From Mycetohabitans rhizoxinica HKI 454 (lineage in GTDB: Bacteria > Pseudomonadota > Gammaproteobacteria > Burkholderiales > Burkholderiaceae), in the NCBI RefSeq assembly GCF_000198775.1, contig NC_014722.1, forward strand, positions 2,162,290-2,176,086: a stretch of 13,797 nucleotides of DNA, given 5' to 3'. The notes under the pieces are model-generated. The model saw only the letters and a list, made by a program, of their open reading frames with translations, did not search any database and had not been told where the DNA came from. Of the stretch, positions 1 through 6,761 are shown piece after piece; position 1 is the stretch's first letter, and every line of letters begins with the position of its first letter. The translations under genes and the position numbers were made by a program.

Positions 1-721
1 GCGTAGCATAGCTTGGGGAGGGAGGCTGAGGCATTGGCATATTGGGGTTGATGCCTGGCTCTTGAAACATCTGCCGCGGCACACCGTGATTGGCGAACGC
101 CGGCATCCTGTACCCGGCGCCGTTTGGTTCATGCCAGCCAGCAGCCATCGGAACGTTGCCGTGACTCAGCCATGGAGACGGCGGCACGCTGCCACTGCCA
201 GGCCCGTATGAACCGTACGACGGCATAATCGCACTACTGGATACCGCTGGCATGGATACACCGCCCAACCACTGCGAAATGGCAGACACAATCGAGTTAG
301 GCGATGACTGCGGCGGCGGCAGAACGACCACCACGTGGCTTAAAGGCTGAAAAGGCCCCGACATAACCGATAGGCTAGTGCTCCCCATCGGGGCAAACCA
401 TGATGGCGTCACGCTCCCAGGTGGCGGCCCGAATCGTGGCGCGGTAGAAAAGCCTATTGCATTGCCGTGTCCCCAAACATGCGGTGGGTGGGCACCTTGT
501 ATAGCGCCGCCCGTACTTGGGGAGGAACTATTCCACTGCGCTTGTTCGGACGGTAGCGCGGCAGCACGCAGACGCGAGCCACACTTTTTCAACCCGCTTA
601 GCAGTGCCGAGACCCCGGCACGCGCTGGAGTGACGCCCGGCTTGTCCTCAGAAGCCGAACGTAGACCTTGCGACTGTGGCAAAGTCTGTCCAGATACATC
701 CAGTTTTAGCCTTTCAAACAT
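1..721 (-). CDS. Pro/Gly/Ser-rich effector-like protein (3' end outside window)
   Basis: The minus strand is open from an ATG at 721-719 to the window edge, giving 240 codons with no stop. A strong Shine-Dalgarno GGAG lies 5 bases before the ATG, and an in-frame TAG lies 7 codons upstream, so the start is well fixed. The protein begins MFERLKLDVSGQTLPQSQGL. Its first 65 residues are rich in Ser, Ala, Gln and basic residues. The rest is low-complexity Pro/Gly/Ser/Met sequence with scattered Trp and no membrane span or signal peptide. I recognise no enzyme family. Composition, polar N-terminus and position 149 bases downstream of another effector-like gene with a hrpII-type box suggest a type III secreted protein in the same transcript. 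That is inference. The plus-strand frame at 378-782 is its shadow. Confidence 0.62.
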   Translation of the reverse strand, partial: MFERLKLDVSGQTLPQSQGLRSASEDKPGVTPARAGVSALLSGLKKCGSRLRAAALPSEQAQWNSSSPSTGGAIQGAHPPHVWGHGNAIGFSTAPRFGPPPGSVTPSWFAPMGSTSLSVMSGPFQPLSHVVVVLPPPQSSPNSIVSAISQWLGGVSMPAVSSSAIMPSYGSYGPGSGSVPPSPWLSHGNVPMAAGWHEPNGAGYRMPAFANHGVPRQMFQEPGINPNMPMPQPPSPSYAT

Positions 722-870
722 ACATGCTCCAATGATCGCGTCCTATTCGAATTGTGCGTTGCTGCCTGGCGCCACAGCGTGATTTCGCAATGGCAATCCA
801 TCGGCGGCCGTAATCGACAGTCGCGTAGCATGCCCGCAGGGTACGCATTCCCAGTTGGTTTGGCTTCAAA

Positions 871-1917
871 TTAATCCGTCTCTTGGTCTACCGAAAATAT
901 ATTTGGCGCCAACTGCGGCTGATAAACGTTCCTACGGGTTTCGGTCAGCGGTCGATGCACCGGTACGCTTCTCTCCTGGGGAGGTAATACACGGCTCTTC
1001 CCCTGCTCCTTCGAGGCATCATCGGGAAGACTAGCGTGTGACGGACTCGCGTGCTTTGAGCGCTGTCCCGATGGCTTTTTAACAGGGGAGTGTTTCAACG
1101 TCGAAGATGGCGGAGCCGATGGCGTTTTCGCGGAGACGACTCCCCCCTGCTGGGGGCGTAACATACTCATCTTCCACTGCTCCTTCGAGGCATCATCGGG
1201 GACACGAGCTTGTGGCAAATCCACCTTCTCCGAGCGTTGCTTCGGCGGCGCAAATGAACTGCACAATAGCATCTTCGCGGGATCCGGTTGCCGCAGCGAT
1301 GGGAACGGCTCGTCTTCGTCTAAAGATGCGGTGTCACCTTTCCACACGGGAACACCGAACGACTGGAATGGGCCATTAGGCCCATCGGCACGACCCTCTT
1401 TCGAAAACGGTGCGATGACACCTTGTGCTGGCACGTTCATTTGTGACGTCGTTTGCCCTTCCCAAGCCGAAGCAGCTTTGGGAAGGAAGAAGCCGCGGAA
1501 CATTCGTGCTACAGCGGCCGCGATTGCCTTGCAACGGGCCAACGGCACAGTCGAGAAAGATGTGCTCGCCCGACGCAGCATTTGCGGGAATGAAGACATC
1601 CAGCGAGCGCTGGGGTGCTCCCCGGCGTCCAGCGCGGATTGGCGAACCGTCGGCTGCGGGCCATGTACGCCAGAGGCAGCAGGGAACGTCTGATTGCCTT
1701 TGACAAGAGCACCGCGCGAACCGAACGCTGCCGGCCTTCCTCCAGGCGGTTGAATGCGCGTGCTCTTAGGCCTAGCCAACGTTTTCAGGGCCGCCAGCGG
1801 CCCGTTGGACGCGCAGGGCATCGAAGGACACGGTGTGCTCGCAAAGGAACGCTCATTGAGCCATTGCGGCAACAGCGCTGCTGAGCCGGGAAGTATCGCG
1901 ACACGGTGGTTGTACAA
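871..1917 (-). CDS. Ser/Pro/Ala-rich hypothetical protein, candidate type III effector
   Basis: I place the start at a TTG (1917-1915), 6 bases after a clear AGGAG (1928-1924), giving 348 residues. The frame also allows GTG starts at 1953 and 1950. Those would overlap or nearly touch the transcription start implied by the -10-like hexamer at 1967-1962, so TTG fits better. The product begins MYNHRVAILPGSAALLPQWL, is basic and rich in Ser, Pro, Ala, Gln and Lys, and has no recognisable domain, signal peptide or clear membrane segment. Two degenerate repeat units of about 58 residues sit in the C-terminal half, each carrying PDDASKEQ near residues 240 and 298. The gene is led by a TTCG-N16-TTCG box, the signature of HrpB/HrpX-class regulated type III secretion genes. 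Secretion by that route is inferred from the promoter and composition only. Confidence 0.58.
   Translation of the reverse strand: MYNHRVAILPGSAALLPQWLNERSFASTPCPSMPCASNGPLAALKTLARPKSTRIQPPGGRPAAFGSRGALVKGNQTFPAASGVHGPQPTVRQSALDAGEHPSARWMSSFPQMLRRASTSFSTVPLARCKAIAAAVARMFRGFFLPKAASAWEGQTTSQMNVPAQGVIAPFSKEGRADGPNGPFQSFGVPVWKGDTASLDEDEPFPSLRQPDPAKMLLCSSFAPPKQRSEKVDLPQARVPDDASKEQWKMSMLRPQQGGVVSAKTPSAPPSSTLKHSPVKKPSGQRSKHASPSHASLPDDASKEQGKSRVLPPQERSVPVHRPLTETRRNVYQPQLAPNIFSVDQETD
1003..1200 (-). repeat. Internal repeat with exact 24-bp cores 174 bp apart
   Basis: The 24 bases at 1003-1026 recur exactly at 1177-1200, an offset of 174 bases or 58 codons, so the repeat stays in frame. Around the core (PDDASKEQ) the similarity continues but decays: LPPQERSV versus LRPQQGGV after it, and GQRSKHAS versus KQRSEKVD before it. 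This looks like an old in-frame duplication inside the effector-like gene. Confidence 0.75.
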
Positions 1918-1961
1918 GTCTGACTCCTGACGCGGCGGTAAATATGGCACCACGCTCCGTC

Positions 1962-1967
1962 AGCTTA
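1962..1967 (-). promoter_or_regulatory. -10-like hexamer of the hrpII-type promoter
   Basis: TAAGCT on the minus strand matches the TANNNT -10 pattern and starts 31 bases downstream of the TTCG-N16-TTCG box. It would start transcription near 1955, about 30-40 bases before the preferred TTG start at 1917. Confidence 0.45.
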
Positions 1968-1998
1968 ATCGCGGCACGGCGCAACATCAGGTTGCATC

Positions 1999-2022
1999 CG
2001 AACGGCAACGCCGGCAAGCGAA
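1999..2022 (-). promoter_or_regulatory. hrpII/PIP-type box (TTCG-N16-TTCG)
   Basis: Read on the minus strand, two TTCG half-sites (2022-2019 and 2002-1999) are separated by exactly 16 bases. A third TTCG lies at 2030-2027. The first two match the hrpII box consensus of Ralstonia HrpB targets and the related Xanthomonas PIP box. A -10-like TAAGCT follows after 31 bases, within the 30-32 base spacing reported as functional for such promoters. TTCG is common in GC-rich DNA. The exact N16, the exact downstream spacing and the position before a protein of effector-like composition together make chance less likely. Confidence 0.6.
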
Positions 2023-2135
2023 TCGACGAACCCCTGTCTCGACGCACTGGGTAGAACCTCGCAACTGCGACGGGCTTAAGCTTGATGCTGACCCTCATCA
2101 CGACATGCTTGAGCAGCGCACCGCCTGTCGTGCCG

Positions 2136-2170
2136 CACAGCACAGTGCAGCACAGTGCAGTACAGTACAG
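2136..2170. repeat. Pentanucleotide repeat, seven YRCAG units
   Basis: Seven consecutive five-base units run CACAG, CACAG, TGCAG, CACAG, TGCAG, TACAG, TACAG. The tract lies 9 bases past the end of the TetR gene and about 170 bases upstream of the -10-like hexamer of the effector-like gene. The units are degenerate, so slippage is less likely than in a perfect repeat. The minus-strand frame across it (1853-2182) is a repeat artefact. Confidence 0.8.
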
Positions 2171-2178
2171 CACGAGCA

Positions 2179-2811
2179 TCACCGATGCAGCAAATAAGCC
2201 AGCAACATATCCGTATTGAGCCGAACCATCTCGGCATGCTCATCGCCGTGGCCGAAATCTCGTCCCAGCGTCGCATACAGCGTATGCCGATTGGACACGA
2301 TGTAATAGCCTAAACCGGAGATCGTCACATACAGGCGTAGCGGATCGATGCCGGCCCGGAACAGCCCAGCGCGATGCCCGCGCTCCAGGATGCCGGAAAG
2401 CGTCGCGAGCACCGGTGAAACGGTCTCACGAATCCGCGTCGATTTTTGCAGATACCGCGCCTCATGCAGGTTTTCGTTGTTCAGCAAGCGCAGCAGGTCA
2501 GGATGCTGACGATAGAACGCCCATATGAAGTGGGCCAGCCGCGTAATGGCCTCCACGGGCGCCAGTCCGTTCAGGTCCAGCGTGCGCTCCGCTTCGGCAA
2601 ATCCCGTCAGCGCCTGCTCCAGCACTGCGGTGAACAACTGTTCCTTGCTGCCGAAGTAATAGTACAGCATCCGCTCGTTGGTCTCGGCACGACGGGCGAT
2701 CTGGTCCACGCGCGCGCCGGATAATCCACCGTTCGCGAATTCCTCGGCAGCAGCAGCGAGGATGCGGCGCCTCGTGCCCTCGGGGTCCCTTTTGGTTCTC
2801 GGCTGGTCCAT
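2179..2811 (-). CDS. TetR/AcrR-family transcriptional regulator
   Basis: This 210-residue protein has the standard TetR layout. An N-terminal three-helix DNA-binding domain (residues 13-60) contains the helix-turn-helix around GARVDQIARRAETNERMLYY and the typical YYYFGSKEQLF ending. An all-helical ligand and dimer domain of about 150 residues follows. Length is normal for the family. It is transcribed away from the rsxB gene across a 223-base intergenic region (127 bases if rsxB starts at its upstream ATG), a common arrangement for a local repressor, though rsxB-nth is an unlikely target. No effector molecule can be deduced. The TetR family assignment is firm; the regulon is unknown. Confidence 0.93.
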   Translation of the reverse strand: MDQPRTKRDPEGTRRRILAAAAEEFANGGLSGARVDQIARRAETNERMLYYYFGSKEQLFTAVLEQALTGFAEAERTLDLNGLAPVEAITRLAHFIWAFYRQHPDLLRLLNNENLHEARYLQKSTRIRETVSPVLATLSGILERGHRAGLFRAGIDPLRLYVTISGLGYYIVSNRHTLYATLGRDFGHGDEHAEMVRLNTDMLLAYLLHR

Positions 2812-2853
2812 GTTCAGCTCATGATGCAGTCGCCGCGTTGATCGATCGCGTCA

Positions 2854-2875
2854 CCGCCGGATAGGCCCACGGCGG
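2854..2875. promoter_or_regulatory. Short inverted repeat in the tetR-rsxB intergenic region
   Basis: CCGCCG (2854-2859) and CGGCGG (2870-2875) form an inverted repeat with a 10-base spacer, 43 bases upstream of the TetR start. It could be an autoregulatory operator, but six-base GC arms are common in DNA of this composition. Confidence 0.22.
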
Positions 2876-3034
2876 CAGAGGAAACGGTGCGCCACGCTGG
2901 GTTACCGTCCTAACACTGACACGGGAAGCAGTTGGATTATGGCATGCGAGTCCGACGCCGCTATCGGAATAGGCGATAATTGCGTATTGATAAAATATGC
3001 GTCACGCTTCTCGACGCGGCCAGGTTCCGACACT

Positions 3035-4006
3035 GTGACTGCTTCTTCGTCGCTCGCGGATCGGATCGACGATCTGCTTCCCCAAACTCAATGCACCAAA
3101 TGCGGCTATAGCGGCTGCCACCCCTATGCGCAAGCCGTGGCCGACGGCACGGCGAGCTACAACCAGTGTCCGCCCGGAGGACAGCAAGGTATCGTCCGGC
3201 TGGCGTCATTGCTCGACAAGCCGATCATCCCGCTCAATCCAGCCAACGGCGTCGAGCGCACCCGGCCGCGTGCGGTAATCGATGAAACCGTTTGCATCGG
3301 CTGTACGTTATGCATGCAGGCATGCCCGGTCGATGCCATTGTCGGCGCCCCGAAGCAACTGCATACGGTGCTGGCAGATTGGTGCACCGGCTGCGACCTG
3401 TGCGTCGCGCCGTGCCCCGTCGATTGTATCGAGATGGTTCCGGTGACCGGCACTGCCACCGGATGGGACGCATGGTCGCCGCAGCAGGCCGATGCGGCCC
3501 GACGCCGGCACGCGCAGCGCAATGCGCGGCTCGATAAAGAGCGTGACGCAGCGCAGCAGCGCGCCGCCGCGCGTCGCGCGGCGATGAGCCCGGGTGCCAC
3601 ACCGGTGCCACCGATGCCGGAATGGGCATCGCTCGGCGCGGTGCGCGAAGGCGCAGGTGCGACGCCCGATCGCTCGCACGGCGCGACGCCCGCCGCTGTT
3701 GCCGCGGCCGGCATGCTGGCGTCCGAGTCAACGGCGCCGTCGCAGGACAATGCTGCCGCGCGAAAGCAGGCGATCATCCAGGCGGCGCTTGAGCGGGCCC
3801 GGAAGAAGAAAGAGGAACTGGCCACCCAGGGGCTCGGGCCGCGCAACATATCGGACATCAGCCCGGCCGTGCAAGCGCAAATCGACGCGGCCGAAGCACG
3901 TCGGCGGCGCCTAGGATTAAACTCGGGCGAACGAGCCACCCATACATCGGCGCCGCCCCCGCCGCCGCCCAATGCGCGTAAAGACGGCTCCGACACCGAT
4001 GCATGA
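3035..4006 (+). CDS. rsxB: RsxB/RnfB-type iron-sulfur electron-transfer protein
   Basis: From a GTG start the product is 323 residues ([20 protein letters not shown]...). It opens with the Fe-S domain seen in RnfB/RsxB (Cys20, 23, 28 and 45, CTKCGYSGC then SYNQCPPGG). Two [4Fe-4S] ferredoxin motifs follow (Cys87/90/93/97 and Cys117/120/123/127, each ending CPVD). A long charged, Ala/Arg-rich and proline-rich C-terminal tail of about 180 residues completes it. An in-frame ATG at 2939 would add 32 residues unlike the family, so GTG is preferred. The N-terminal membrane anchor of enterobacterial RsxB is absent and no other rnf/rsx subunit is nearby. Pairing with nth 43 bases downstream is familiar from Burkholderia. 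It probably passes electrons as a soluble ferredoxin-like protein; the partner is unknown. Confidence 0.88.
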   Translation: MTASSSLADRIDDLLPQTQCTKCGYSGCHPYAQAVADGTASYNQCPPGGQQGIVRLASLLDKPIIPLNPANGVERTRPRAVIDETVCIGCTLCMQACPVDAIVGAPKQLHTVLADWCTGCDLCVAPCPVDCIEMVPVTGTATGWDAWSPQQADAARRRHAQRNARLDKERDAAQQRAAARRAAMSPGATPVPPMPEWASLGAVREGAGATPDRSHGATPAAVAAAGMLASESTAPSQDNAAARKQAIIQAALERARKKKEELATQGLGPRNISDISPAVQAQIDAAEARRRRLGLNSGERATHTSAPPPPPPNARKDGSDTDA

Positions 4007-4049
4007 TGCGCCATGTGCGCCCGATTGTCCCCTGAAGCGACGACTCTCC

Positions 4050-4694
4050 ATGAATGCCCAAAAGCGCCGCGCGATCTACGAAACGCTGCAAAGCCTGAAT
4101 CCCCATCCGACGACGGAGCTAGAGTACACGACACCGTTCGAACTGCTGATCGCAGTGATGCTGTCGGCGCAGGCGACCGACATTTCAGTCAACAAGGCGA
4201 TGCGCCAAATGTTCCCCGTCGCCAACACGCCAAAAACCATCCTAGCGCTCGGCGAGGACGGTGTGGCGCAGTACATCAAGACGATTGGACTGTACCGGAC
4301 CAAGGCCAAGAACGTCATCGCGACCTGTAGGATCCTGCTCGACAAACACCACGGCGAAGTGCCGGCTGATCGCGAAGCGCTCGAGGCCCTACCGGGAGTG
4401 GGCCGCAAGACGGCGAACGTCGTGCTGAACACTGCATTCGGGCACCCGACGATCGCCGTGGACACCCATATCTTCCGCGTCGCGAACCGCACCGGGCTGG
4501 CACCCGGCAAGGACGTGCGGGCGGTGGAGGTGGCGCTGGAAAAGCTCACGCCGGTCGAATTCCGCCATGACGCGCACCACTGGCTGATCCTGCACGGCCG
4601 CTATGTATGCCGCGCGCGACTGCCTGAATGCTGGCATTGCGCGATCGAGCCGCTGTGCGAATTTAAGAGCAAGACACTCGCTCCCACTCAATGA
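4050..4694 (+). CDS. nth: Endonuclease III (DNA glycosylase/AP lyase)
   Basis: This 214-residue protein matches Nth over its full length. Nth excises oxidised pyrimidines and cleaves the abasic site in base excision repair. The helix-hairpin-helix LPGVGRKTANVV carries the catalytic Lys120, and Asp138 lies in VDTHIF. The C-terminal [4Fe-4S] ligands Cys187, 194, 197 and 203 sit at the same numbers as in the E. coli enzyme. MNAQKRRAIYETLQSLNPHP is the expected N-terminus, so the ATG at 4050 is chosen over upstream ATGs at 3972 and 4002. The short gap after rsxB suggests co-transcription. Confidence 0.97.
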   Translation: MNAQKRRAIYETLQSLNPHPTTELEYTTPFELLIAVMLSAQATDISVNKAMRQMFPVANTPKTILALGEDGVAQYIKTIGLYRTKAKNVIATCRILLDKHHGEVPADREALEALPGVGRKTANVVLNTAFGHPTIAVDTHIFRVANRTGLAPGKDVRAVEVALEKLTPVEFRHDAHHWLILHGRYVCRARLPECWHCAIEPLCEFKSKTLAPTQ

Positions 4695-4874
4695 TGCCAT
4701 GATTGCCGCCAAAGCACCGCAGATATACTGATCTGAAGCGTGCGTCGTAGCTGGGCCACAGTGCCGTGGCTGGGCAGCGATGAGCATAGCGGTGCGACGA
4801 TGCGGCACCACGACAACGCTCGGCGTACAATAAAGCATTGCGCGGCTACGCGTGCCAAGTGGTTCCAGTGCCTG

Positions 4875-5306
4875 ATGTTCAATCCGAGTCGCGACGAAGT
4901 CCGTCGTTTTTTTACTGAGACGTGGCGCAAGCAACGCGCCGGCGAAATCTTAACCCCGCTGCAGAGCATGGCGGCGGACTGGATCGTCCAGCACCCGGAG
5001 TACCAAGCCGTCCTAAGCTGCGCCGACGCAGGCGAGCAGCACTACTCGCCCGAGCGCGGCCAGACAAACCCGTTCCTGCACTTGTCGATGCATTTGGCCA
5101 TCAGCGAGCAGTTGTCGATCGACCAGCCGCGCGGCATCCGCGCCGCACACGAGCGCCTGGCGACGCGCCTGGGCTCGGACCACGACGCCCACCACGCGAT
5201 CATGGAATGCCTTGGCCAGGTAATTTGGGAAGCACAACGCAACAACGTCCCGCCGGATACCGACGCGTATCTGGCGCTGATCGAGCAGCGCGCGTCCCGG
5301 GATTAA
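4875..5306 (+). CDS. DUF1841 family protein
   Basis: The product has 143 residues and begins MFNPSRDEVRRFFTETWRKQ, typical of DUF1841, a small family of unknown function found mainly in beta- and gammaproteobacteria. Conserved-looking stretches are NPFLHLSMHLAISEQ (66-80) and the His-rich HDAHHAIMECLGQVIWEAQR near residue 110. There is no signal peptide or membrane segment, so it is probably cytosolic. The frame is open upstream to 4740, but the family start is the ATG at 4875. A possible -10 element TACAAT lies at 4826-4831, giving a leader of about 35-40 bases. It follows nth by 180 bases and probably has its own promoter. Confidence 0.9.
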   Translation: MFNPSRDEVRRFFTETWRKQRAGEILTPLQSMAADWIVQHPEYQAVLSCADAGEQHYSPERGQTNPFLHLSMHLAISEQLSIDQPRGIRAAHERLATRLGSDHDAHHAIMECLGQVIWEAQRNNVPPDTDAYLALIEQRASRD

Positions 5307-5338
5307 CGACACGCCGCGTCGCAAGGGCCCAATGAAAA

Positions 5339-5365
5339 CCCCGTGGGAACTCAATTTCCACGGGG
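5339..5365 (-). terminator. Hairpin terminator for the cytochrome operon
   Basis: CCCCGTGG (5339-5346) pairs perfectly with CCACGGGG (5358-5365) around an 11-base loop. Reading the minus strand, the stem is followed at once by TTTT (5338-5335), as in an intrinsic terminator. It lies 83 bases past the stop of the second cytochrome gene. The plus strand has no T-run after it, but the stem also sits 32 bases after the DUF1841 stop and may weakly serve both. Confidence 0.75.
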
Positions 5366-5448
5366 TGACATATCGGTTACGCCATCAGCCCACGCGGCCG
5401 GCCGACGCGGCGACGACGCCGTGCGTGTTCGCCGGCGGTGTAAGACCG

Positions 5449-5826
5449 CTACTTCTTCAGCACGAGATCGCCCTTTAGTGACTCGACATACGCGGCAATG
5501 TCTTTCAAATCGCTTTCCGACAAGTTCTGCACCTGCGCAGCCATGATCGCATTGTCGCGACCAAAGGACGGATTGCCACCGCCCATTTGATATTGGCGCA
5601 ATGTCCAATAGGTGTAGTCGGCATGCTGCCCGGCGAGCTTTGGATAATCCGGACTCACCGGCGTGCTCAGTTCCGCTCCGTGGCATGCAGCGCAGTTGGT
5701 GCGCTCGACAAGCGCGCGCCCGTTACCGATGTCCGCGGCTTGCGCGGCCCCGATCGACACCATTGCCGCACACGCAGCGACCATTGCCTTGGCGACGCCC
5801 GACGCTTCGATGATGCGCTTTTTCAT
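5449..5826 (-). CDS. Small periplasmic c-type cytochrome (second gene of pair)
   Basis: The product has 125 residues. An N-terminal signal peptide (MKKRIIEASG..., cleavage likely after AQA at residue 30) leads to one haem-binding motif CAACH (Cys45, Cys48, His49). The probable axial Met95 is in AIMAAQVQNL, followed by the C-terminal helix SESDLKDIAAYVESL of class I cytochrome c. The start is the ATG at 5826, 6 bases after AGGAGA. A longer frame to 5931 runs into the preceding gene and lacks a signal sequence at its start. It lies 40 bases downstream of the other cytochrome gene. Likely role: single-haem electron carrier between periplasmic donors and a terminal oxidase. The partner is not visible. 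Confidence 0.93.
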   Translation of the reverse strand: MKKRIIEASGVAKAMVAACAAMVSIGAAQAADIGNGRALVERTNCAACHGAELSTPVSPDYPKLAGQHADYTYWTLRQYQMGGGNPSFGRDNAIMAAQVQNLSESDLKDIAAYVESLKGDLVLKK

Positions 5827-5866
5827 GAGTTCTCCTGTTGCTCGTCTACCGTTCGCCACGTTCCAG

Positions 5867-6226
5867 TCACCGCTGCGGATTGGGCTGGCTTTCCGGCGTT
5901 TGAGCCGCGTAGTACGCGGCCAGGTCGGCAATGTCCTGGTCCGTCAGCGACTTGGCGATCGCCTCCATCGGCGCGAACTTGCGTGAACCCTTCTTGTATC
6001 CCTGCAATGCGTTTTCCAGGTACTTCGCGTTCTGACCGCCGAGCATCGGCACTTTGTAGACCTGTGGAAACGCGGCGCGATAGCCGGGAATGCCGTGGCA
6101 GCCAATGCACATGGCGACCTTCCCTTGTGCGGCGCGCGCGTTGCCGACCACGTCCGCCGCCGCAGTGCCGGCTGACCCGGCGAGCACCGCAATGGCAGCC
6201 ATCACGACGAATCTGTTCATAAGCAT
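5867..6226 (-). CDS. Small periplasmic c-type cytochrome (first gene of pair)
   Basis: The product has 119 residues. The hydrophobic N-terminus MLMNRFVVMAAIAVLAGSAG is a signal peptide, probably cleaved near residue 24. It is followed by the haem motif CIGCH (Cys40, Cys43, His44), a probable axial Met87 (SRKFAPMEAI) and the C-terminal helix LTDQDIADLAAYYA. The start could be 6226 or the in-frame ATG at 6220. An AGG lies 4 bases before the first and 10 bases before the second. With the next gene it forms a two-cytochrome operon. The pair resembles the two halves of a di-haem c4 encoded separately, but whether they form one complex cannot be told. Confidence 0.92.
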   Translation of the reverse strand: MLMNRFVVMAAIAVLAGSAGTAAADVVGNARAAQGKVAMCIGCHGIPGYRAAFPQVYKVPMLGGQNAKYLENALQGYKKGSRKFAPMEAIAKSLTDQDIADLAAYYAAQTPESQPNPQR

Positions 6227-6601
6227 CTAACCTGGCTGTAGGGGAATATCGGAGCGCTGAAACCGCGCAGGCCTGCACCGCCCTGCTCCGCATGAATCCG
6301 CTGGCGTTGAGCAGCCGGCCAAAAAACGGCGTATTGTAACCCCCGACGCGGGGAGCGTCCACTTGAGGGCCGGCACGTGACTGCACGCCGCGCAGTCAAT
6401 CGTGCTGCAAGCAGCAAGCCGTCTCTGCCTGCGTCAATTGGCCGCAGCGAAATGCAGTATTGGGGGCACTCGATGGCCCACGCTGTCACCGGTCAACGCG
6501 CCGATGGCGTGCACGCGCCCTAGGCGCAGTGAGTCAACTGCACGGCCGGTGGCAATGCGGCTTCTACCTTATACTGGCATTTTCGTGCCCCCGCGCCGAT
6601 C
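6227..6601. other. Intergenic region between cytochromes and MoxR relic
   Basis: There is no convincing gene here. Besides the minus-strand promoter candidate it holds a TATACT at 6570-6575, facing the decayed MoxR gene, without a convincing -35. The short frames on both strands have no recognisable protein. Confidence 0.6.
6333..6361 (-). promoter_or_regulatory. Probable sigma-70 promoter of the cytochrome operon
   Basis: On the minus strand TGGACG (6361-6356, 4 of 6 matches to TTGACA) and TACAAT (6338-6333, 5 of 6 to TATAAT) are spaced by exactly 17 bases. They lie about 110 bases upstream of the first cytochrome start. A CCCC...GGGG mini-hairpin falls in the spacer. Confidence 0.45.
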
Positions 6602-6760
6602 ATGCCACCCGACCGTTTCGAAGGTTCTTCACAGTATGGCGTGACCGATGACCTGAAGCTGGCCGTCAACGCCGCGATCACACTCGCGCGTCCGCTGCTG
6701 ATCAAGGGCGAGCCCGGCACCGACAAGACGATGCTGGCCGAGCAGGTCGCCGCAGGAAAA
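6602..6760 (+). pseudogene. MoxR-type AAA+ ATPase, N-terminal fragment
   Basis: About 53 residues (MPPDRFEGSSQYGVTDDLKL...LIKGEPGTDKTMLAEQVA) match the first fifth of a MoxR-family AAA+ ATPase of about 280 residues that normally precedes a VWA-domain protein in Burkholderia. The Walker A loop reads GEPGTDKT where GEPGTGKT is expected, so even the fragment carries a damaging change. Similarity stops near 6755-6760, and the frame runs on into unrelated sequence and a stop at 6788-6790. Walker B, sensor and arginine-finger regions are absent. A deletion has joined it to the interior of the next gene. Confidence 0.85.
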
Positions 6761-6761
6761 A

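Noticed and set aside
378..782. Plus-strand 134-codon frame
   Set aside because: It lies antisense to the minus-strand gene that starts at 721 with a strong GGAG site. The plus frame has no ribosome site, and its product shows no family features.
719..870. TTCG-type box before the second effector-like gene
   Set aside because: A TTCG occurs shortly before the start at 721, but no second TTCG lies at the required 16-base spacing. Transcription from the upstream gene is more likely.
1853..2182. Minus-strand 109-codon frame with Cys/Leu/Thr-rich start
   Set aside because: Its N-terminus is the translated pentamer repeat, and it overlaps the hrpII-type box and the following gene.
3157..4134. 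Minus-strand 325-codon frame
   Set aside because: It is antisense to rsxB, whose iron-sulfur motifs prove the plus-strand frame.
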